Made by a program: the position numbers and the translations under genes. From the NCBI GenBank assembly GCA_963932545.1, contig CAWVRH010000001.1, positions 225,026 to 289,025 on the forward strand: a DNA stretch of 64,000 nt, given 5' to 3'. Shown here one piece after another: positions 40,818 through 50,077 of this stretch; the first letter of the stretch is position 1, and every line of letters begins with the position of its first letter. This stretch comes from UBA8337 sp963932545. Lineage in GTDB: Bacteria; Pseudomonadota; Alphaproteobacteria; RS24. The notes below the pieces were generated by a model. It worked only from the letters and a program-made list of their open reading frames with translations. It was not told where the DNA came from and searched no databases.

Positions 40818-42740
40818 CTATTCGCCAGCTTTGGGCGGTACTGCACGAAGCTGCGTTTCATCGGCACCGATGAGACGGCGCACGGTTTCGATGATTTGCG
40901 CGGCATTCAGCCCTGCCAAATCATACATAGCCGCCGGGTTGCCATGGTCGATATAAGTGTCCGGCAAGGTCAAGCTGCGGCACTTCAGGCCACCATCGAG
41001 ATGACCGTGGCTAGCAAGCAAGTTCATCACATGGCTACCAAAGCCGCCAATCGCGCCTTCTTCAAGAGTGACTAAAACCTCATGCTCGCGCGCCATACGC
41101 AAAATAAGGTCTTCATCTAGCGGTTTCATAAAGCGCGCATCGATGACGCTGGTACGAAACCCTTGCGCGTCCAATTGGTCGGCCGCCAATTCGGCTTGGC
41201 CAAGCCGTGTGCCATAGGAAAGCAAACAAATACGCCCGCCTTCACGAATGACGCGGCCTTTGCCGATTTCCAAAACCGTGCCGCGCTTTGGCAACTCAAT
41301 ACCCACCCCTTCGCCACGCGGATAGCGCAGCGCCGTTGGGTGTTCGTCAAAGGCCGCTTGGGTGGCCACCATGTGTTTTAACTCGGCCTCATCGCCCGGC
41401 GACATCAGCACCATATTTGGCAAAGTTCCCAAAAAAGCGGCGTCGAAAGAGCCCGCATGGGTGGGGCCATCGGCGCCCACCAGCCCTGCCCGGTCAATCG
41501 CAAAACGCACGGGCAGGTTTTGAATGGCCACATCATGCACCACTTGGTCATAGGCGCGTTGCAAAAACGTCGAGTAAATCGCGGCGAAAGGCTTGAAGCC
41601 CTCACTCGCCAAGCCTGCCGCAAAAGTCACCGCATGTTGCTCGGCAATGCCCACATCAAACGTTCGGTCTGGAAAGGCTTTGCCAAATTTATCAAGCCCC
41701 GTGCCCGATGGCATAGCGGCGGTAATCGCGACGATTTTATCGTCATCGGTGGCCTCTTGAATAAGGCTTTCGGCGAAGACGCCTGTATAGCTTGGCGCGC
41801 TGGGTTTGGATTTCACCTGCTCGCCGGTGACGACATTGAACTTCGAAACGCCGTGATATTTATCGTCAGAGGCCTCTGCGGGCGCATAACCATGGCCCTT
41901 TTTGGTCACCACGTGAATAAGCACCGGGCCGTTTTTCATTTTCTTGACGTTTTCCAAAACCGGAAGCAAATGCTCCAAATTATGCCCGTCAATCGGCCCT
42001 ACATAGTAAAAGCCCATTTCTTCAAACAGCGTGCCGCCGGTCATGAAGCCACGGGTATATTCTTCCATTTGGCGGGCGCGTTCTTGCACCGCGTCTGGCA
42101 GATGTTTGACCAAATCTTTCAGCATGCGGCGGAACGAGCGATAGGTTGTGCCCGACAAAATGCGCGCCAAATAAGCACTCATAGCCCCCACAGGCGGCGC
42201 GATGGACATATCATTATCGTTGAGAATAACCACCATGCGGCTATCCATGGCGCCGGCATTATTCATCGCCTCATAGGCCATGCCCGCGCTCATGGCGCCA
42301 TCGCCAATCACCGCAACCACATGATTATCTTTGCCCGCTAAATCGCGTGCGGCCGCCATGCCAAGCCCCGCCGAAATGGAGGTGGAGCTATGGCCTGCGC
42401 CAAAGGGATCGTAAATACTTTCGCCGCGTTTGGTAAAACCCGATAGGCCGCCCGCTTGGCGAAGTGTGCGCATACGGTCGCGCCGCTCGGTTAAAATTTT
42501 ATGCGGGTAAGCCTGATGGCCAACATCCCAAATCAGTCGGTCGTCAGGCGTATCAAAAACATAATGCAGAGCCACGCTCAACTCGACAACGCCAAGGCCA
42601 GCGCCCAAATGGCCGCCAGTTTCCGACACGGCAGAAATCATTTCCGCGCGCAATTCATCGGCCAATTGTGCCAAATCGCTTTTCGCTAATTGGCGCATAT
42701 CGGCAGGTCGATGAATACGGTCGAGCAATGGCGTGGTCAT
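40818..42740 (-). CDS. dxs: 1-deoxy-D-xylulose-5-phosphate synthase
   Basis: ThDP enzyme, first step of the MEP isoprenoid pathway and source of DXP for thiamine and pyridoxal. 640 residues. The ThDP motif is GDGAMSAGMAYEAMNNAG...NDNDMS, the N-terminal motif is SETGGHLGAGLGVVELSVALHYV, and the pyrimidine part shows FDVGIAEQHAVTFAAG and DRAGLVGADGPTHAG. It lies between ispA and tlyA, so isoprenoid precursor genes are together. Confidence 0.97.
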   Translation of the reverse strand: MTTPLLDRIHRPADMRQLAKSDLAQLADELRAEMISAVSETGGHLGAGLGVVELSVALHYVFDTPDDRLIWDVGHQAYPHKILTERRDRMRTLRQAGGLSGFTKRGESIYDPFGAGHSSTSISAGLGMAAARDLAGKDNHVVAVIGDGAMSAGMAYEAMNNAGAMDSRMVVILNDNDMSIAPPVGAMSAYLARILSGTTYRSFRRMLKDLVKHLPDAVQERARQMEEYTRGFMTGGTLFEEMGFYYVGPIDGHNLEHLLPVLENVKKMKNGPVLIHVVTKKGHGYAPAEASDDKYHGVSKFNVVTGEQVKSKPSAPSYTGVFAESLIQEATDDDKIVAITAAMPSGTGLDKFGKAFPDRTFDVGIAEQHAVTFAAGLASEGFKPFAAIYSTFLQRAYDQVVHDVAIQNLPVRFAIDRAGLVGADGPTHAGSFDAAFLGTLPNMVLMSPGDEAELKHMVATQAAFDEHPTALRYPRGEGVGIELPKRGTVLEIGKGRVIREGGRICLLSYGTRLGQAELAADQLDAQGFRTSVIDARFMKPLDEDLILRMAREHEVLVTLEEGAIGGFGSHVMNLLASHGHLDGGLKCRSLTLPDTYIDHGNPAAMYDLAGLNAAQIIETVRRLIGADETQLRAVPPKAGE

Positions 42741-42773
42741 AAAACCAAATCCTTCTGAGTTCCCCGTGTTCTA

Positions 42774-43670
42774 TCAGTTCTTTCGCAGAATAACAAACCG
42801 GGCCGCTTGTCGCAGGGGCTCCGCTTCGAGCCCAAATGGCGCCAAATGCGCGATGGCCGAAGCGGCGCGTTTTCCGGCCTCTTGGCGCGCGCCATCTAGC
42901 CCTAAAAGAGAGACGAAAGTGGCTTTGCCTTCGGCCATATCTTTGCCCGCCGTTTTGCCCAAGGTTTCGCTAGCCCCCGTCACATCCAAAACATCATCGG
43001 CAATTTGAAAAGCCAGACCCAAGTCTTGCGCGTAGTCTTTTAAAGCCGATGTCTGGGGCATATCGCCAGCCCCTAAAAGAGCGCCTGCCTCGACGGCGAA
43101 ACCAATCAGCGCTCCGGTTTTTAGCGCCTGCAAGCGGGTTAGATCTGTCACATCGAGAGATAACTCAGGCGACAAAATATCAAGCGTTTGCCCGCCCACC
43201 ATACCGTCCATACCGGCAGCGCGCGCCAAATTCGCCACCAGCGCCAGACGCACGCTGGCCTCAGCATGGGTGGCGGGGTCCGCCAAAATTTCAAACGCCA
43301 AAGTCAGCAAAGCATCGCCCGCCAAAATCGCCGTGGCCTCGTCATAGGCTTTGTGCAGGCTTGGCCGACCGCGACGAAAATCATCATCATCCATGGCCGG
43401 CAAATCATCATGCGCCAGCGAATAGCAATGCACACATTCCAGCGCCGCCGCCACGCGCACGGCTTGCGATTGCGGCACGCCAAACAATTGGCTGGTAGCC
43501 AGACATAAAAAGGGGCGAAAGCCTTTGCCGCCATCCAAAGCTGCATAGCGCATGGCTTCGACAAGCCGTTTTTCTGGGCCTTGGGGGACACGCAAAATAG
43601 CGTCTAATTCGGCGCGAACCAGAGCGGTGGCTTGCTCGCGTGCCTTTGTGAAGTCAGCAGCTTCGGGCAT
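42774..43670 (-). CDS. ispA: farnesyl diphosphate synthase (IspA type)
   Basis: Chain-elongating prenyl transferase. 298 residues. First aspartate-rich motif DDLPAMDDDDFRRG, second FQIADDVLD; GGKGFRPFL and HCYSLAHDD are also typical. The residues before the first motif (ALECVHCYSLAHDD) fit short-chain (C15) enzymes of the IspA type. It is 3 bp after xseB and 33 bp before dxs. Confidence 0.95.
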   Translation of the reverse strand: MPEAADFTKAREQATALVRAELDAILRVPQGPEKRLVEAMRYAALDGGKGFRPFLCLATSQLFGVPQSQAVRVAAALECVHCYSLAHDDLPAMDDDDFRRGRPSLHKAYDEATAILAGDALLTLAFEILADPATHAEASVRLALVANLARAAGMDGMVGGQTLDILSPELSLDVTDLTRLQALKTGALIGFAVEAGALLGAGDMPQTSALKDYAQDLGLAFQIADDVLDVTGASETLGKTAGKDMAEGKATFVSLLGLDGARQEAGKRAASAIAHLAPFGLEAEPLRQAARFVILRKN

Positions 43671-43673
43671 TCC

Positions 43674-43919
43674 CTAGTCGGCGTCCAGCGGGCTGGTGAC
43701 GCCGCCGGTGATTTTTTCAATGCGCGCTTGTGCGCTTTTCAACTTATCATCGCAATAGGCGCGCAATTGGGCGCCCCGTTGGTAAATCTCGATAGATTCT
43801 TCCAACGCCACATCGCCTGTTTCCAAACGGTCGACGATGCTCTCCAATTCGGCCAAAGCCTGCTCGAAGCTGAGCTCTAAAATATCTTCTGCGACGTCTA
43901 TCTTGGTTTCTTGCGACAT
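43674..43919 (-). CDS. xseB: exodeoxyribonuclease VII small subunit
   Basis: 81 residues from the ATG at 43919, which has GAGGA upstream. The family motif LSFEQALAELESIVDRLETGDVALEESIEIYQRGAQLRAYCDDKLKSAQARIEKI covers most of the protein. It is the regulatory subunit of the XseAB nuclease. The xseB-ispA coupling is widespread. A frame opening 81 bases upstream adds residues unrelated to the family. Confidence 0.95.
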   Translation of the reverse strand: MSQETKIDVAEDILELSFEQALAELESIVDRLETGDVALEESIEIYQRGAQLRAYCDDKLKSAQARIEKITGGVTSPLDAD

Positions 43920-43956
43920 GCTAAATCCTCTTTCGTTTCGCCTGCGAGACGCAGGA

Positions 43957-45057
43957 TCAAGCGGCGGTTTGCTGATAATAACATACGCCGTTTTCGTCAA
44001 AATTCATCTCTAATTTGCCCCGATGCACCAAACACATCAAGTGCGACAGGCTTTCGCCAGAGGCCATGAAAAACACCTCGCGGCCAATGCGGCGTTTAAA
44101 CAGAACAGAAAAAACCTTGCCATCAATCGCACGACGCGGCTCGGCGCAAACGTCGAGCAAGCGCACCAGCGATCTTTCATGCCCGTCGATGAGAGCTTGT
44201 AGGCGCGCATGAAGCCCATAAAACGGCTCATTATGGGCGGGCAGAACCAAAACATCATCGGGCAGAACCGACTTCAAACGATGGCAGCTATCAATCCAAT
44301 CTTGCAGCGGATTGCCCATCGGCTCGGTTGGGAACAACGATACATTCGAAGAGATGCGCGGGATAACTTGGTCGCCCGAGATCAGCACTTTCACCTCTGG
44401 CGAATACAGACAGGCATGTTCAGGCGCGTGGCCTGAGCCAATTTCAATGTGCCATTCACGGCCATCAATCTCTACCGTATCGCCTTGCTGAATGCGCCGG
44501 AACGCCTGCGGTAGCGGGTGAATATGCGACCCAAAACTGCCAAAGCGTTCGCGGTAGCGACCAATGGCTTCTTCATCAAAACCAGCCGCGCGATAAAACT
44601 GAATGCCTTCTGCGGGTGCGGTTTTTCCGGTGTCGCCCGCCATCGTGCGGCACATCAGATAATCGGTTCGGGTCATATAAAACTCAGCGTCAAAGCGCTC
44701 CACCAGCCAGCCTGCAAGGCCTACGTGATCTGGGTGCAAATGTGTGACGATAACTTTTTTCAACGGCTTGCCGCCCATGAAACCCGCAAACAGATTTTCG
44801 TAATGCGCCCGCGACCCTTTGGTATCAACACATGTGTCAACAATCGTCCAGCCATCGCCATCGCGCAGCAGCCATAGGTTAATATGGTCGAGCGAATAGG
44901 GTAGCGTCATGCGGACCCAGAAAATGCCATCGGCGACTTCTATCGGCTCGCCCTCTTTCGGGATGTCCTCAAATGGGTAACGCAGACCGTGCGCTTGGCT
45001 CGCGCCTGTTTTTTTATCGCTCACAACAATCCTATCCGCCAAGGAATTGGCTTCCAA
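43957..45057 (-). CDS. MBL-fold metallo-hydrolase with C-terminal winged-helix domain
   Basis: 366 residues. The metal-binding motif THLHPDHVGLAGWL (HxHxDH, about residue 102) and further ligands in GSGHAPEHACLY, LISGDQVIPR and LPAHNEPFYGLHARL mark the metallo-beta-lactamase fold. The C-terminus (RIGREVFFMASGESLSHLMCLVHRGKLE) resembles the small winged-helix seen in LACTB2/glyoxalase-like members. The substrate is unknown. It is divergent from tsaC and upstream of xseB. Confidence 0.88.
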   Translation of the reverse strand: MEANSLADRIVVSDKKTGASQAHGLRYPFEDIPKEGEPIEVADGIFWVRMTLPYSLDHINLWLLRDGDGWTIVDTCVDTKGSRAHYENLFAGFMGGKPLKKVIVTHLHPDHVGLAGWLVERFDAEFYMTRTDYLMCRTMAGDTGKTAPAEGIQFYRAAGFDEEAIGRYRERFGSFGSHIHPLPQAFRRIQQGDTVEIDGREWHIEIGSGHAPEHACLYSPEVKVLISGDQVIPRISSNVSLFPTEPMGNPLQDWIDSCHRLKSVLPDDVLVLPAHNEPFYGLHARLQALIDGHERSLVRLLDVCAEPRRAIDGKVFSVLFKRRIGREVFFMASGESLSHLMCLVHRGKLEMNFDENGVCYYQQTAA

Positions 45058-45145
45058 TCAACTTGGCACTAATCTATCTATTGGAGACCATCCTATTGTG
45101 ATTGCGCGCGAAGCGCAATTCGCCCAATTCGGGAGCCGTAAAACG

Positions 45146-46105
45146 ATGACCCAGTTAATTGCCGCCGATGCGGCTGGCCTAGAGCTTTGCGCCGCCCACT
45201 TGCGCCAAGGCGAAGCTGTGGCCATGCCCACGGAGACGGTTTACGGACTGGCCGCCGACGCCACCCAAGGCGACGCCATTGCCAAAATATATGCGCTGAA
45301 AAACCGCCCCCAATTCAACCCGCTAATCTGCCATGTGCCAGACCTTGAAGCGGCGCGCCACTTCGGTGTCTTCAACGAAACGGCTGAAAAACTGGCGGCG
45401 CAATTTTGGCCGGGCCCGCTGACGTTGGTTTTGCCGCGCACGCCAGATTGCCCGGTTCATCCCTTGGCTTCAGCGGGGCTGGACACGCTGGCCATTCGCA
45501 TTCCGGCTCACCGTGTGGCGCAAGATTTATTACGCAAAGTTGGCCGCCCCTTGGTGGCGCCCAGTGCCAATCCATCGGGTCGGTTGAGCCCCAGCCAAGC
45601 AGAGCATGTGGCAGCTATGCTGCCCGATATTCCGGTTTTAGATGGCGGCGCTTGTGCCATTGGCCTCGAGTCGAGCATCATCGGATGTTTGCAAGCCAAG
45701 CCACTCTGGCTGCGCGCAGGCGGGCTTTCACGAGACGCCATTGAGACCTGCTTGGGCGAAACATTAGACGAAGTGCCAGAAACACAAGACGCCGAGGCCA
45801 AGCTCGCGCCCGGTCGATTGGCAAGACATTACGCCCCCAAATCCGCGCTTCGGTTGAACGCCAAAAGTGGCGCGACAGATGAATTACTCATCGGTTTTGG
45901 CCCACAGGCCCCCGACGACGCATGCGCTGCTAATTTAAGCGCCAGCGGCGATATGAACGAGGCGGCCGCGCAGTTGTTTTCTATTTTGCACGCCCTCGAT
46001 GCGCTAGCCGAAGCCCAAGGCAAAAGCCTCGCCATGATGGCCATTCCCGAAGACGGATTAGGCGAGGCCATCAACGACCGCTTACGCCGCGCCGCCCAAA
46101 GCTAA
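45146..46105 (+). CDS. tsaC: L-threonylcarbamoyladenylate synthase, Sua5 type
   Basis: Makes the threonylcarbamoyl-AMP used for t6A37 in ANN-decoding tRNAs. 319 residues from the ATG at 45146 (GGGAG ten bases upstream); a frame opening at 45047 overlaps the divergent MBL gene start and adds unrelated residues. The YrdC domain has MPTETVYGLAADA, KNRPQFNPLICHV, FWPGPLTLVL and PSANPSGRLSP. A C-terminal Sua5 domain follows (GRLARHYAPKSALRL onward), so it is the long Sua5 rather than the short TsaC form. Confidence 0.93.
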   Translation: MTQLIAADAAGLELCAAHLRQGEAVAMPTETVYGLAADATQGDAIAKIYALKNRPQFNPLICHVPDLEAARHFGVFNETAEKLAAQFWPGPLTLVLPRTPDCPVHPLASAGLDTLAIRIPAHRVAQDLLRKVGRPLVAPSANPSGRLSPSQAEHVAAMLPDIPVLDGGACAIGLESSIIGCLQAKPLWLRAGGLSRDAIETCLGETLDEVPETQDAEAKLAPGRLARHYAPKSALRLNAKSGATDELLIGFGPQAPDDACAANLSASGDMNEAAAQLFSILHALDALAEAQGKSLAMMAIPEDGLGEAINDRLRRAAQS

Positions 46106-46116
46106 TCGCCGCCGGT

Positions 46117-46959
46117 CTATTTTCCGTGTTCGACAATGAGCGTGGCCACGCCAGCCGCATGCGATTTTACCGTGCAAACGCGCGTGCCTGGTTTGCGGCC
46201 TTCGCGCACATCTGACACTTCTATGCCAGCCTCGCGCATACGTTTTTGCGTGGCGTCTATATCTTGGCTTTTCAGCGCCAAACCCCAAAGGCTATCCATA
46301 TCGCCCGTCTTTTGGGAAGCGATCACTTCAAGGCTCATCGAATTAGTGCGGAAGAACAACATCTCGCCGCCCCAATCGGGTTTCGATTGCTCCAGCGCCA
46401 ATCGAATGCCGAGCTGGTCGCCGTAGAATTTTTTCGCCGCTGCGCCGCTTTGCGTTTGCACCACCACATAGTCAACCGCATGAATGGCGCCCTCGCCGTC
46501 TATCTCTGCCATCGGCAAAGCCGACAGGTCATCGTGCTGGATACAGAAAGAAAAAATGCCGCGTGCGGCCGATATATCCCAATGCATCGAGCGCCATGTG
46601 CGGGTGGCACCGCTGTGCGTATCGACCCCATGTCCAGCAGCGGGGTCGGCGGCGTCGAGACCTTGCGCGCGCGCATTTTCTAGAAAGGCGGCTGCGTCTT
46701 GTGTGCCAAAAACCAAGGCGCATAAGTTAGAGCCAGCGCTGGCCAGCACGTTGCGCACCATGTCACCGGCCCAGCCTTCGCCATCGGCAGCTAGCAATTC
46801 AAGATAGGTATTATCCATACGAAACAAGGTATTGGCACTGCCATAGTCTGGGTGCGTGCCGCGCCAGCTTGGCGCGCGGCCCAGCATTAAGGCATACTCT
46901 TGGCTGGCCTGCTCTAGGTCTTCCACCGCAATAATAATATGGTCCACAACACAAGTCAT
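46117..46959 (-). CDS. VOC-family (glyoxalase-like) protein
   Basis: 280 residues with two vicinal-oxygen-chelate modules. The first begins VDHIIIAVEDLEQASQEYALMLGR and has NTYLELLAADGEG; the second contains GEMLFFRTNSMSLEVI and a final IDATQKRMREAGIEVSDVREGRKPGT. Such proteins bind a metal and include glyoxalases, dioxygenases and binding proteins. The actual reaction cannot be told. It is convergent with tsaC. Confidence 0.85.
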   Translation of the reverse strand: MTCVVDHIIIAVEDLEQASQEYALMLGRAPSWRGTHPDYGSANTLFRMDNTYLELLAADGEGWAGDMVRNVLASAGSNLCALVFGTQDAAAFLENARAQGLDAADPAAGHGVDTHSGATRTWRSMHWDISAARGIFSFCIQHDDLSALPMAEIDGEGAIHAVDYVVVQTQSGAAAKKFYGDQLGIRLALEQSKPDWGGEMLFFRTNSMSLEVIASQKTGDMDSLWGLALKSQDIDATQKRMREAGIEVSDVREGRKPGTRVCTVKSHAAGVATLIVEHGK

Positions 46960-47007
46960 ACTCTCTCCTTAATTAAACTAATTGGGCCTTAAATAAACTC
47001 ATTTGGC

Positions 47008-47721
47008 CTAAAATAAACTAAATTGGTCTGCCGCCAAATCTTCCGGCGGGGTCACGCGATGCTCGTCCCAAAGAGAGGCGTCATCTTCGCTTACTTTGTT
47101 AACCCGTTTTGATATCGGCGTAGCGCTAAATTCGGCCTGCAGCGCATCGCCCAATAAGGGCAGCAAACTATCGGCTTGGGTTTCAGGCGTCGACAACCAA
47201 GCCTGCGCCTCGCTTGGGGCAATCAAGGCTGGCATGCGGTGGTGCACCGATGATAAAACATCATTGGCCGCTGTGGTGATAATCGCGCAGCTTTCAATTT
47301 CGCTGCCATCGGCGCCTTCCCAAATTTCCCAGATGCCTGCCATGAAAAACACCGCCTCATCTTTTCTATGGATGCGATAAGGCTGGCCGATTTTGCGATC
47401 CCACTCATAGGTGGCATCGGCGGGAATAAGACAGCGACGGCGGCGAAAGGCATTTTTAAAACTTGGTTTTTGGGTAATCGTTTCGGCGCGCGCATTGATT
47501 TGCGGGCGAGCCGATTTATCGCCCACTTGGCTTGCGCTCAACCAAGATGCCACCAGCCCCCAACTCAGCAAAGCCATCTCCGCTCCCGGCGTCGCGCGAA
47601 TAATCGAGACCGGTTGGGTAGGCGCAATGTTATAGCGCGCGGGGAAATTAATCCGATTGGAAAAATCGACCATTTGGCGGATCGCTTCGGGCGGCGTTGC
47701 GAGGGCAAATCGACCACACAT
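47008..47721 (-). CDS. yedK: SOS response-associated peptidase (SRAP; YedK/HMCES family)
   Basis: Forms a thiazolidine DNA-protein crosslink with abasic sites in single-stranded DNA and so protects them. 237 residues. The catalytic Cys2 is in MCGRFALATPPE (exposed after Met removal), with NARAETI, CLIPADATYEWDR and the active-site histidine in SVHHRMPALI. Its stop (TAA) shares one base with the ATG-less downstream end of the DUF192 gene region at 47721-47723, indicating tight packing. The last residues (DLAADQFSLF) end in a terminal phenylalanine as is common. Confidence 0.93.
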   Translation of the reverse strand: MCGRFALATPPEAIRQMVDFSNRINFPARYNIAPTQPVSIIRATPGAEMALLSWGLVASWLSASQVGDKSARPQINARAETITQKPSFKNAFRRRRCLIPADATYEWDRKIGQPYRIHRKDEAVFFMAGIWEIWEGADGSEIESCAIITTAANDVLSSVHHRMPALIAPSEAQAWLSTPETQADSLLPLLGDALQAEFSATPISKRVNKVSEDDASLWDEHRVTPPEDLAADQFSLF

Positions 47722-48179
47722 TAAAAGCCAACTCCGTTCATCTTCACCAAGTCGCCAATGCCAAGGTTGAGGGCTTTGGCCTCGCCTGCATTAAGCTCCA
47801 GCACAGCACTGACTTTGCCGAAGGAGCGGCTCGAGATATCAGATTCTGTATCCAAGCGCGTCACCACTTGCTCGATGCGCCCGCCCGGTAAAATGAAAAT
47901 CATGTCGAGCGGGATTAGCGTATTTCGCATCCAAAATTGCGCACGCCTTGGTGGCTGCATAGGAAACAACATGCCCGTGCGCGGCGCCATATGCGACACA
48001 TGCATCAAACCTTGCGCTTGCTCGGCAGGGCTTTTGGCCACAGTGACGCGAAACTTATGGATTGTGCCGTCCAGCGTTTGAATTTCCAATGCGGAAGCGG
48101 CTTGCGCGCCCGTGAGCCCAATCGGCGAGAGCCATAAAAAAGCCCCGAAAACCAGCGAGAAAATGAAACGGTGAATCAT
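47721..48179 (-). CDS. secreted DUF192 protein
   Basis: 152 residues from the ATG at 48179 (an in-frame GTG 15 bases upstream is possible). A signal peptide covers about 1-27 (ends TGAQAAS). The DUF192 domain shows VTVAKSPAEQAQGLMHVSHMAPRTGMLFPM, FWMRNTLIPLDMIFI and VLELNAGEAKALNLGIGD. The function of the family is not established; it is secreted in many bacteria and archaea. Its final base overlaps the start codon region of the SRAP gene, so it is upstream in the same transcript. Confidence 0.9.
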   Translation of the reverse strand: MIHRFIFSLVFGAFLWLSPIGLTGAQAASALEIQTLDGTIHKFRVTVAKSPAEQAQGLMHVSHMAPRTGMLFPMQPPRRAQFWMRNTLIPLDMIFILPGGRIEQVVTRLDTESDISSRSFGKVSAVLELNAGEAKALNLGIGDLVKMNGVGF

Positions 48180-48282
48180 CCCCCAGCTTGCCACTGAAAT
48201 AGCTTTGGCTCAATGGCCTGTTTAAGCCTCTTGGCAAGTTGGATGGAACTTCTATACTGGCGCCCAAACAGGGAGACATATC

Positions 48283-49065
48283 ATGGCATATCAACCATTT
48301 AATCTAACAGGCAAAGTCGCTTTGGTAACGGGCGGCAATCGGGGCATCGGACTTGGCATGGCGATGGCCATGGCACAGGCAGGTGCCGACATCGCAATTT
48401 GGGGAACCAATGAGGCGAACAATGAAAAAGCGGTCGCCGAGCTTAGCGCCACAGGCGTAAAAGCCGCGAGCTGGAAAGTAAATGTCGCCGACGAACAAAG
48501 CGTCGATGACGCCATGGCCGATACTTTGGCCACCATGGGACGCGTCGATAGCGTGTTCGCCAATGCGGGCATTGGCAAATTGGGCGGCTCTTTCGCCGAA
48601 ATGGATACACAAGCCTATCGCGATGTTTTAGCGGTGAACCTAGACGGCGTCTTTTTCACGCTTCGTGCCGCCGCACGCCATATGGTCGAACGCGCCAAAG
48701 CTGGCGATCCGGGCGGCTCGCTGGTCGGTATCGCAAGTCTGGCCGCCATTGAAGGGGCTGCGCGCAACCAACATTATGCCGCCTCCAAAGGCGCGGTTAT
48801 CTCGATGATGAAATCCATCGCCGTAGAACATGCGCGTTACGGCGTGCGGGCCAACTCTATTTTGCCAGGTTGGATAGCCACCGATATGACGGCAGGCGCC
48901 CAAGGCAATGAGAAGTTTGAGCAAAACGTCATTCCGCGCGTGCCCGCCAAACGTTGGGGACAGCCAGAAGACTTTGGCGGCATGGCCGTCTATTTGACGT
49001 CCGATGCCTCCAGTTATCACTCCGGCGATTTATTCGTTATCGACGGGGCCTATTCGATTTTTTAG
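48283..49065 (+). CDS. SDR-family oxidoreductase
   Basis: 260-residue classical short-chain dehydrogenase. Cofactor motif TGGNRGIGLGMAMA (about 16-29), NNAG-equivalent FANAGIGKLGG, catalytic YAASKGA (Tyr and Lys), and the C-terminal PAKRWGQPEDFGGMAVYLTSDASSYHSGDLFVIDGAYSIF. Substrate unknown. AGGGAGA precedes the ATG. Its stop overlaps that of the convergent AcuI-like gene by 4 bp. Confidence 0.92.
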   Translation: MAYQPFNLTGKVALVTGGNRGIGLGMAMAMAQAGADIAIWGTNEANNEKAVAELSATGVKAASWKVNVADEQSVDDAMADTLATMGRVDSVFANAGIGKLGGSFAEMDTQAYRDVLAVNLDGVFFTLRAAARHMVERAKAGDPGGSLVGIASLAAIEGAARNQHYAASKGAVISMMKSIAVEHARYGVRANSILPGWIATDMTAGAQGNEKFEQNVIPRVPAKRWGQPEDFGGMAVYLTSDASSYHSGDLFVIDGAYSIF

Positions 49066-50045
49066 TCGATCTCGACGATTAGACGCCCACGCGTCTGGCC
49101 AGCTAGGATTTTCTGTCCCAATTCGGGCAGATCTTCCAGCTTGGCGGTCGAGGTCATGGCGTCCAATTTATCCATATCCAGATGCTCGGCCAAAAGCGCC
49201 CATGCTCGCTCGCGCAAAGCCAAAGGTGCCATCACACTATCAATGCCGCGCAAAGTAATGCCGCGCAAAATAAACGGCATCACCGTGGCCGGCAAATCAG
49301 CCCCTTGCGCCAAACCGCAAGCGGCAACCGTGCCGCCATATTTGGTTTGCGCAATCGCATTGGCCAATGTGTGGCTGCCCACGGCATCGACAACACCCGC
49401 CCAGTTTTCACGGTCAAGCGGGCGACCTTTTTCAGACAAGGTTGCGCGGTCAATGACGCGCGAGGCGCCAAGACCCATCAAATAATCGGTCTCTTCCAGA
49501 CGGCCCGTCGAGGCCACAGCCTGATAGCCAAGTTTGGACAACAGCGCCAAAGCCACCGAACCCACGCCGCCAGCGGCGCCCGTCACCAGAATTTCGCCAG
49601 CGTCGGTTGGCGTATCCATCAGCGCCATGACGCATAACATGGCCGTATAGCCTGCCGTGCCGATGGCCATCGCGCGAGCCGCAGAAATAGCGTCGGGGCG
49701 TTTGATAAGCCAGTCGCCATTGACCCGCGCCTTGCCAGCATAGCCGCCAAAATGCGTTTCGCCGACACCGAAGCCGTTCAAAATTACATTGTCGCCTGGC
49801 TGAAAGCCTGCATGGTTGGAGCTTTCCACCACGCCTGCGAAATCAATGCCCGGCACAATCGGCCAAACCCGCACAACCGGAGACGCGCCTGTGAGTGCCA
49901 GACCATCTTTATAATTCAAGGTAGAATGTGAAACCGCAACGGTCACATCGCCTTCCATCAAATCATTTTCGGTCAGCTCGACAATCTCATGCGATTGTCC
50001 GTCATCTGTTTTGTTCAAGCGCAGCGCGCGAAAAGTATCACTCAT
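49062..50045 (-). CDS. acuI: acrylyl-CoA reductase-like MDR oxidoreductase (AcuI/YhdH)
   Basis: 327 residues, zinc-independent MDR family. N-terminal SHSTLNYKDGLALTG and PGIDFAGVVESS are typical of YhdH/AcuI; the NADPH-binding stretch is VTGAAGGVGSVALALLSKLGYQAVASTGR. AcuI reduces acryloyl-CoA in DMSP and propionate-related metabolism, but many homologues act on other enones. Convergent with the SDR gene and 32 bp downstream of dihydroorotase. The exact substrate is an inference. Confidence 0.82.
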   Translation of the reverse strand: MSDTFRALRLNKTDDGQSHEIVELTENDLMEGDVTVAVSHSTLNYKDGLALTGASPVVRVWPIVPGIDFAGVVESSNHAGFQPGDNVILNGFGVGETHFGGYAGKARVNGDWLIKRPDAISAARAMAIGTAGYTAMLCVMALMDTPTDAGEILVTGAAGGVGSVALALLSKLGYQAVASTGRLEETDYLMGLGASRVIDRATLSEKGRPLDRENWAGVVDAVGSHTLANAIAQTKYGGTVAACGLAQGADLPATVMPFILRGITLRGIDSVMAPLALRERAWALLAEHLDMDKLDAMTSTAKLEDLPELGQKILAGQTRGRLIVEID

Positions 50046-50077
50046 CGTTTTCTCCTAACGAATGTAAAAATCTAAAC

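Noticed and set aside
49062..49065. 4-bp stop overlap of the SDR and AcuI-like genes as a special arrangement
   Set aside because: Short convergent stop overlaps are common in compact genomes; the same holds for the CTAG overlap of eipA and the hydrolase at 5786-5789.
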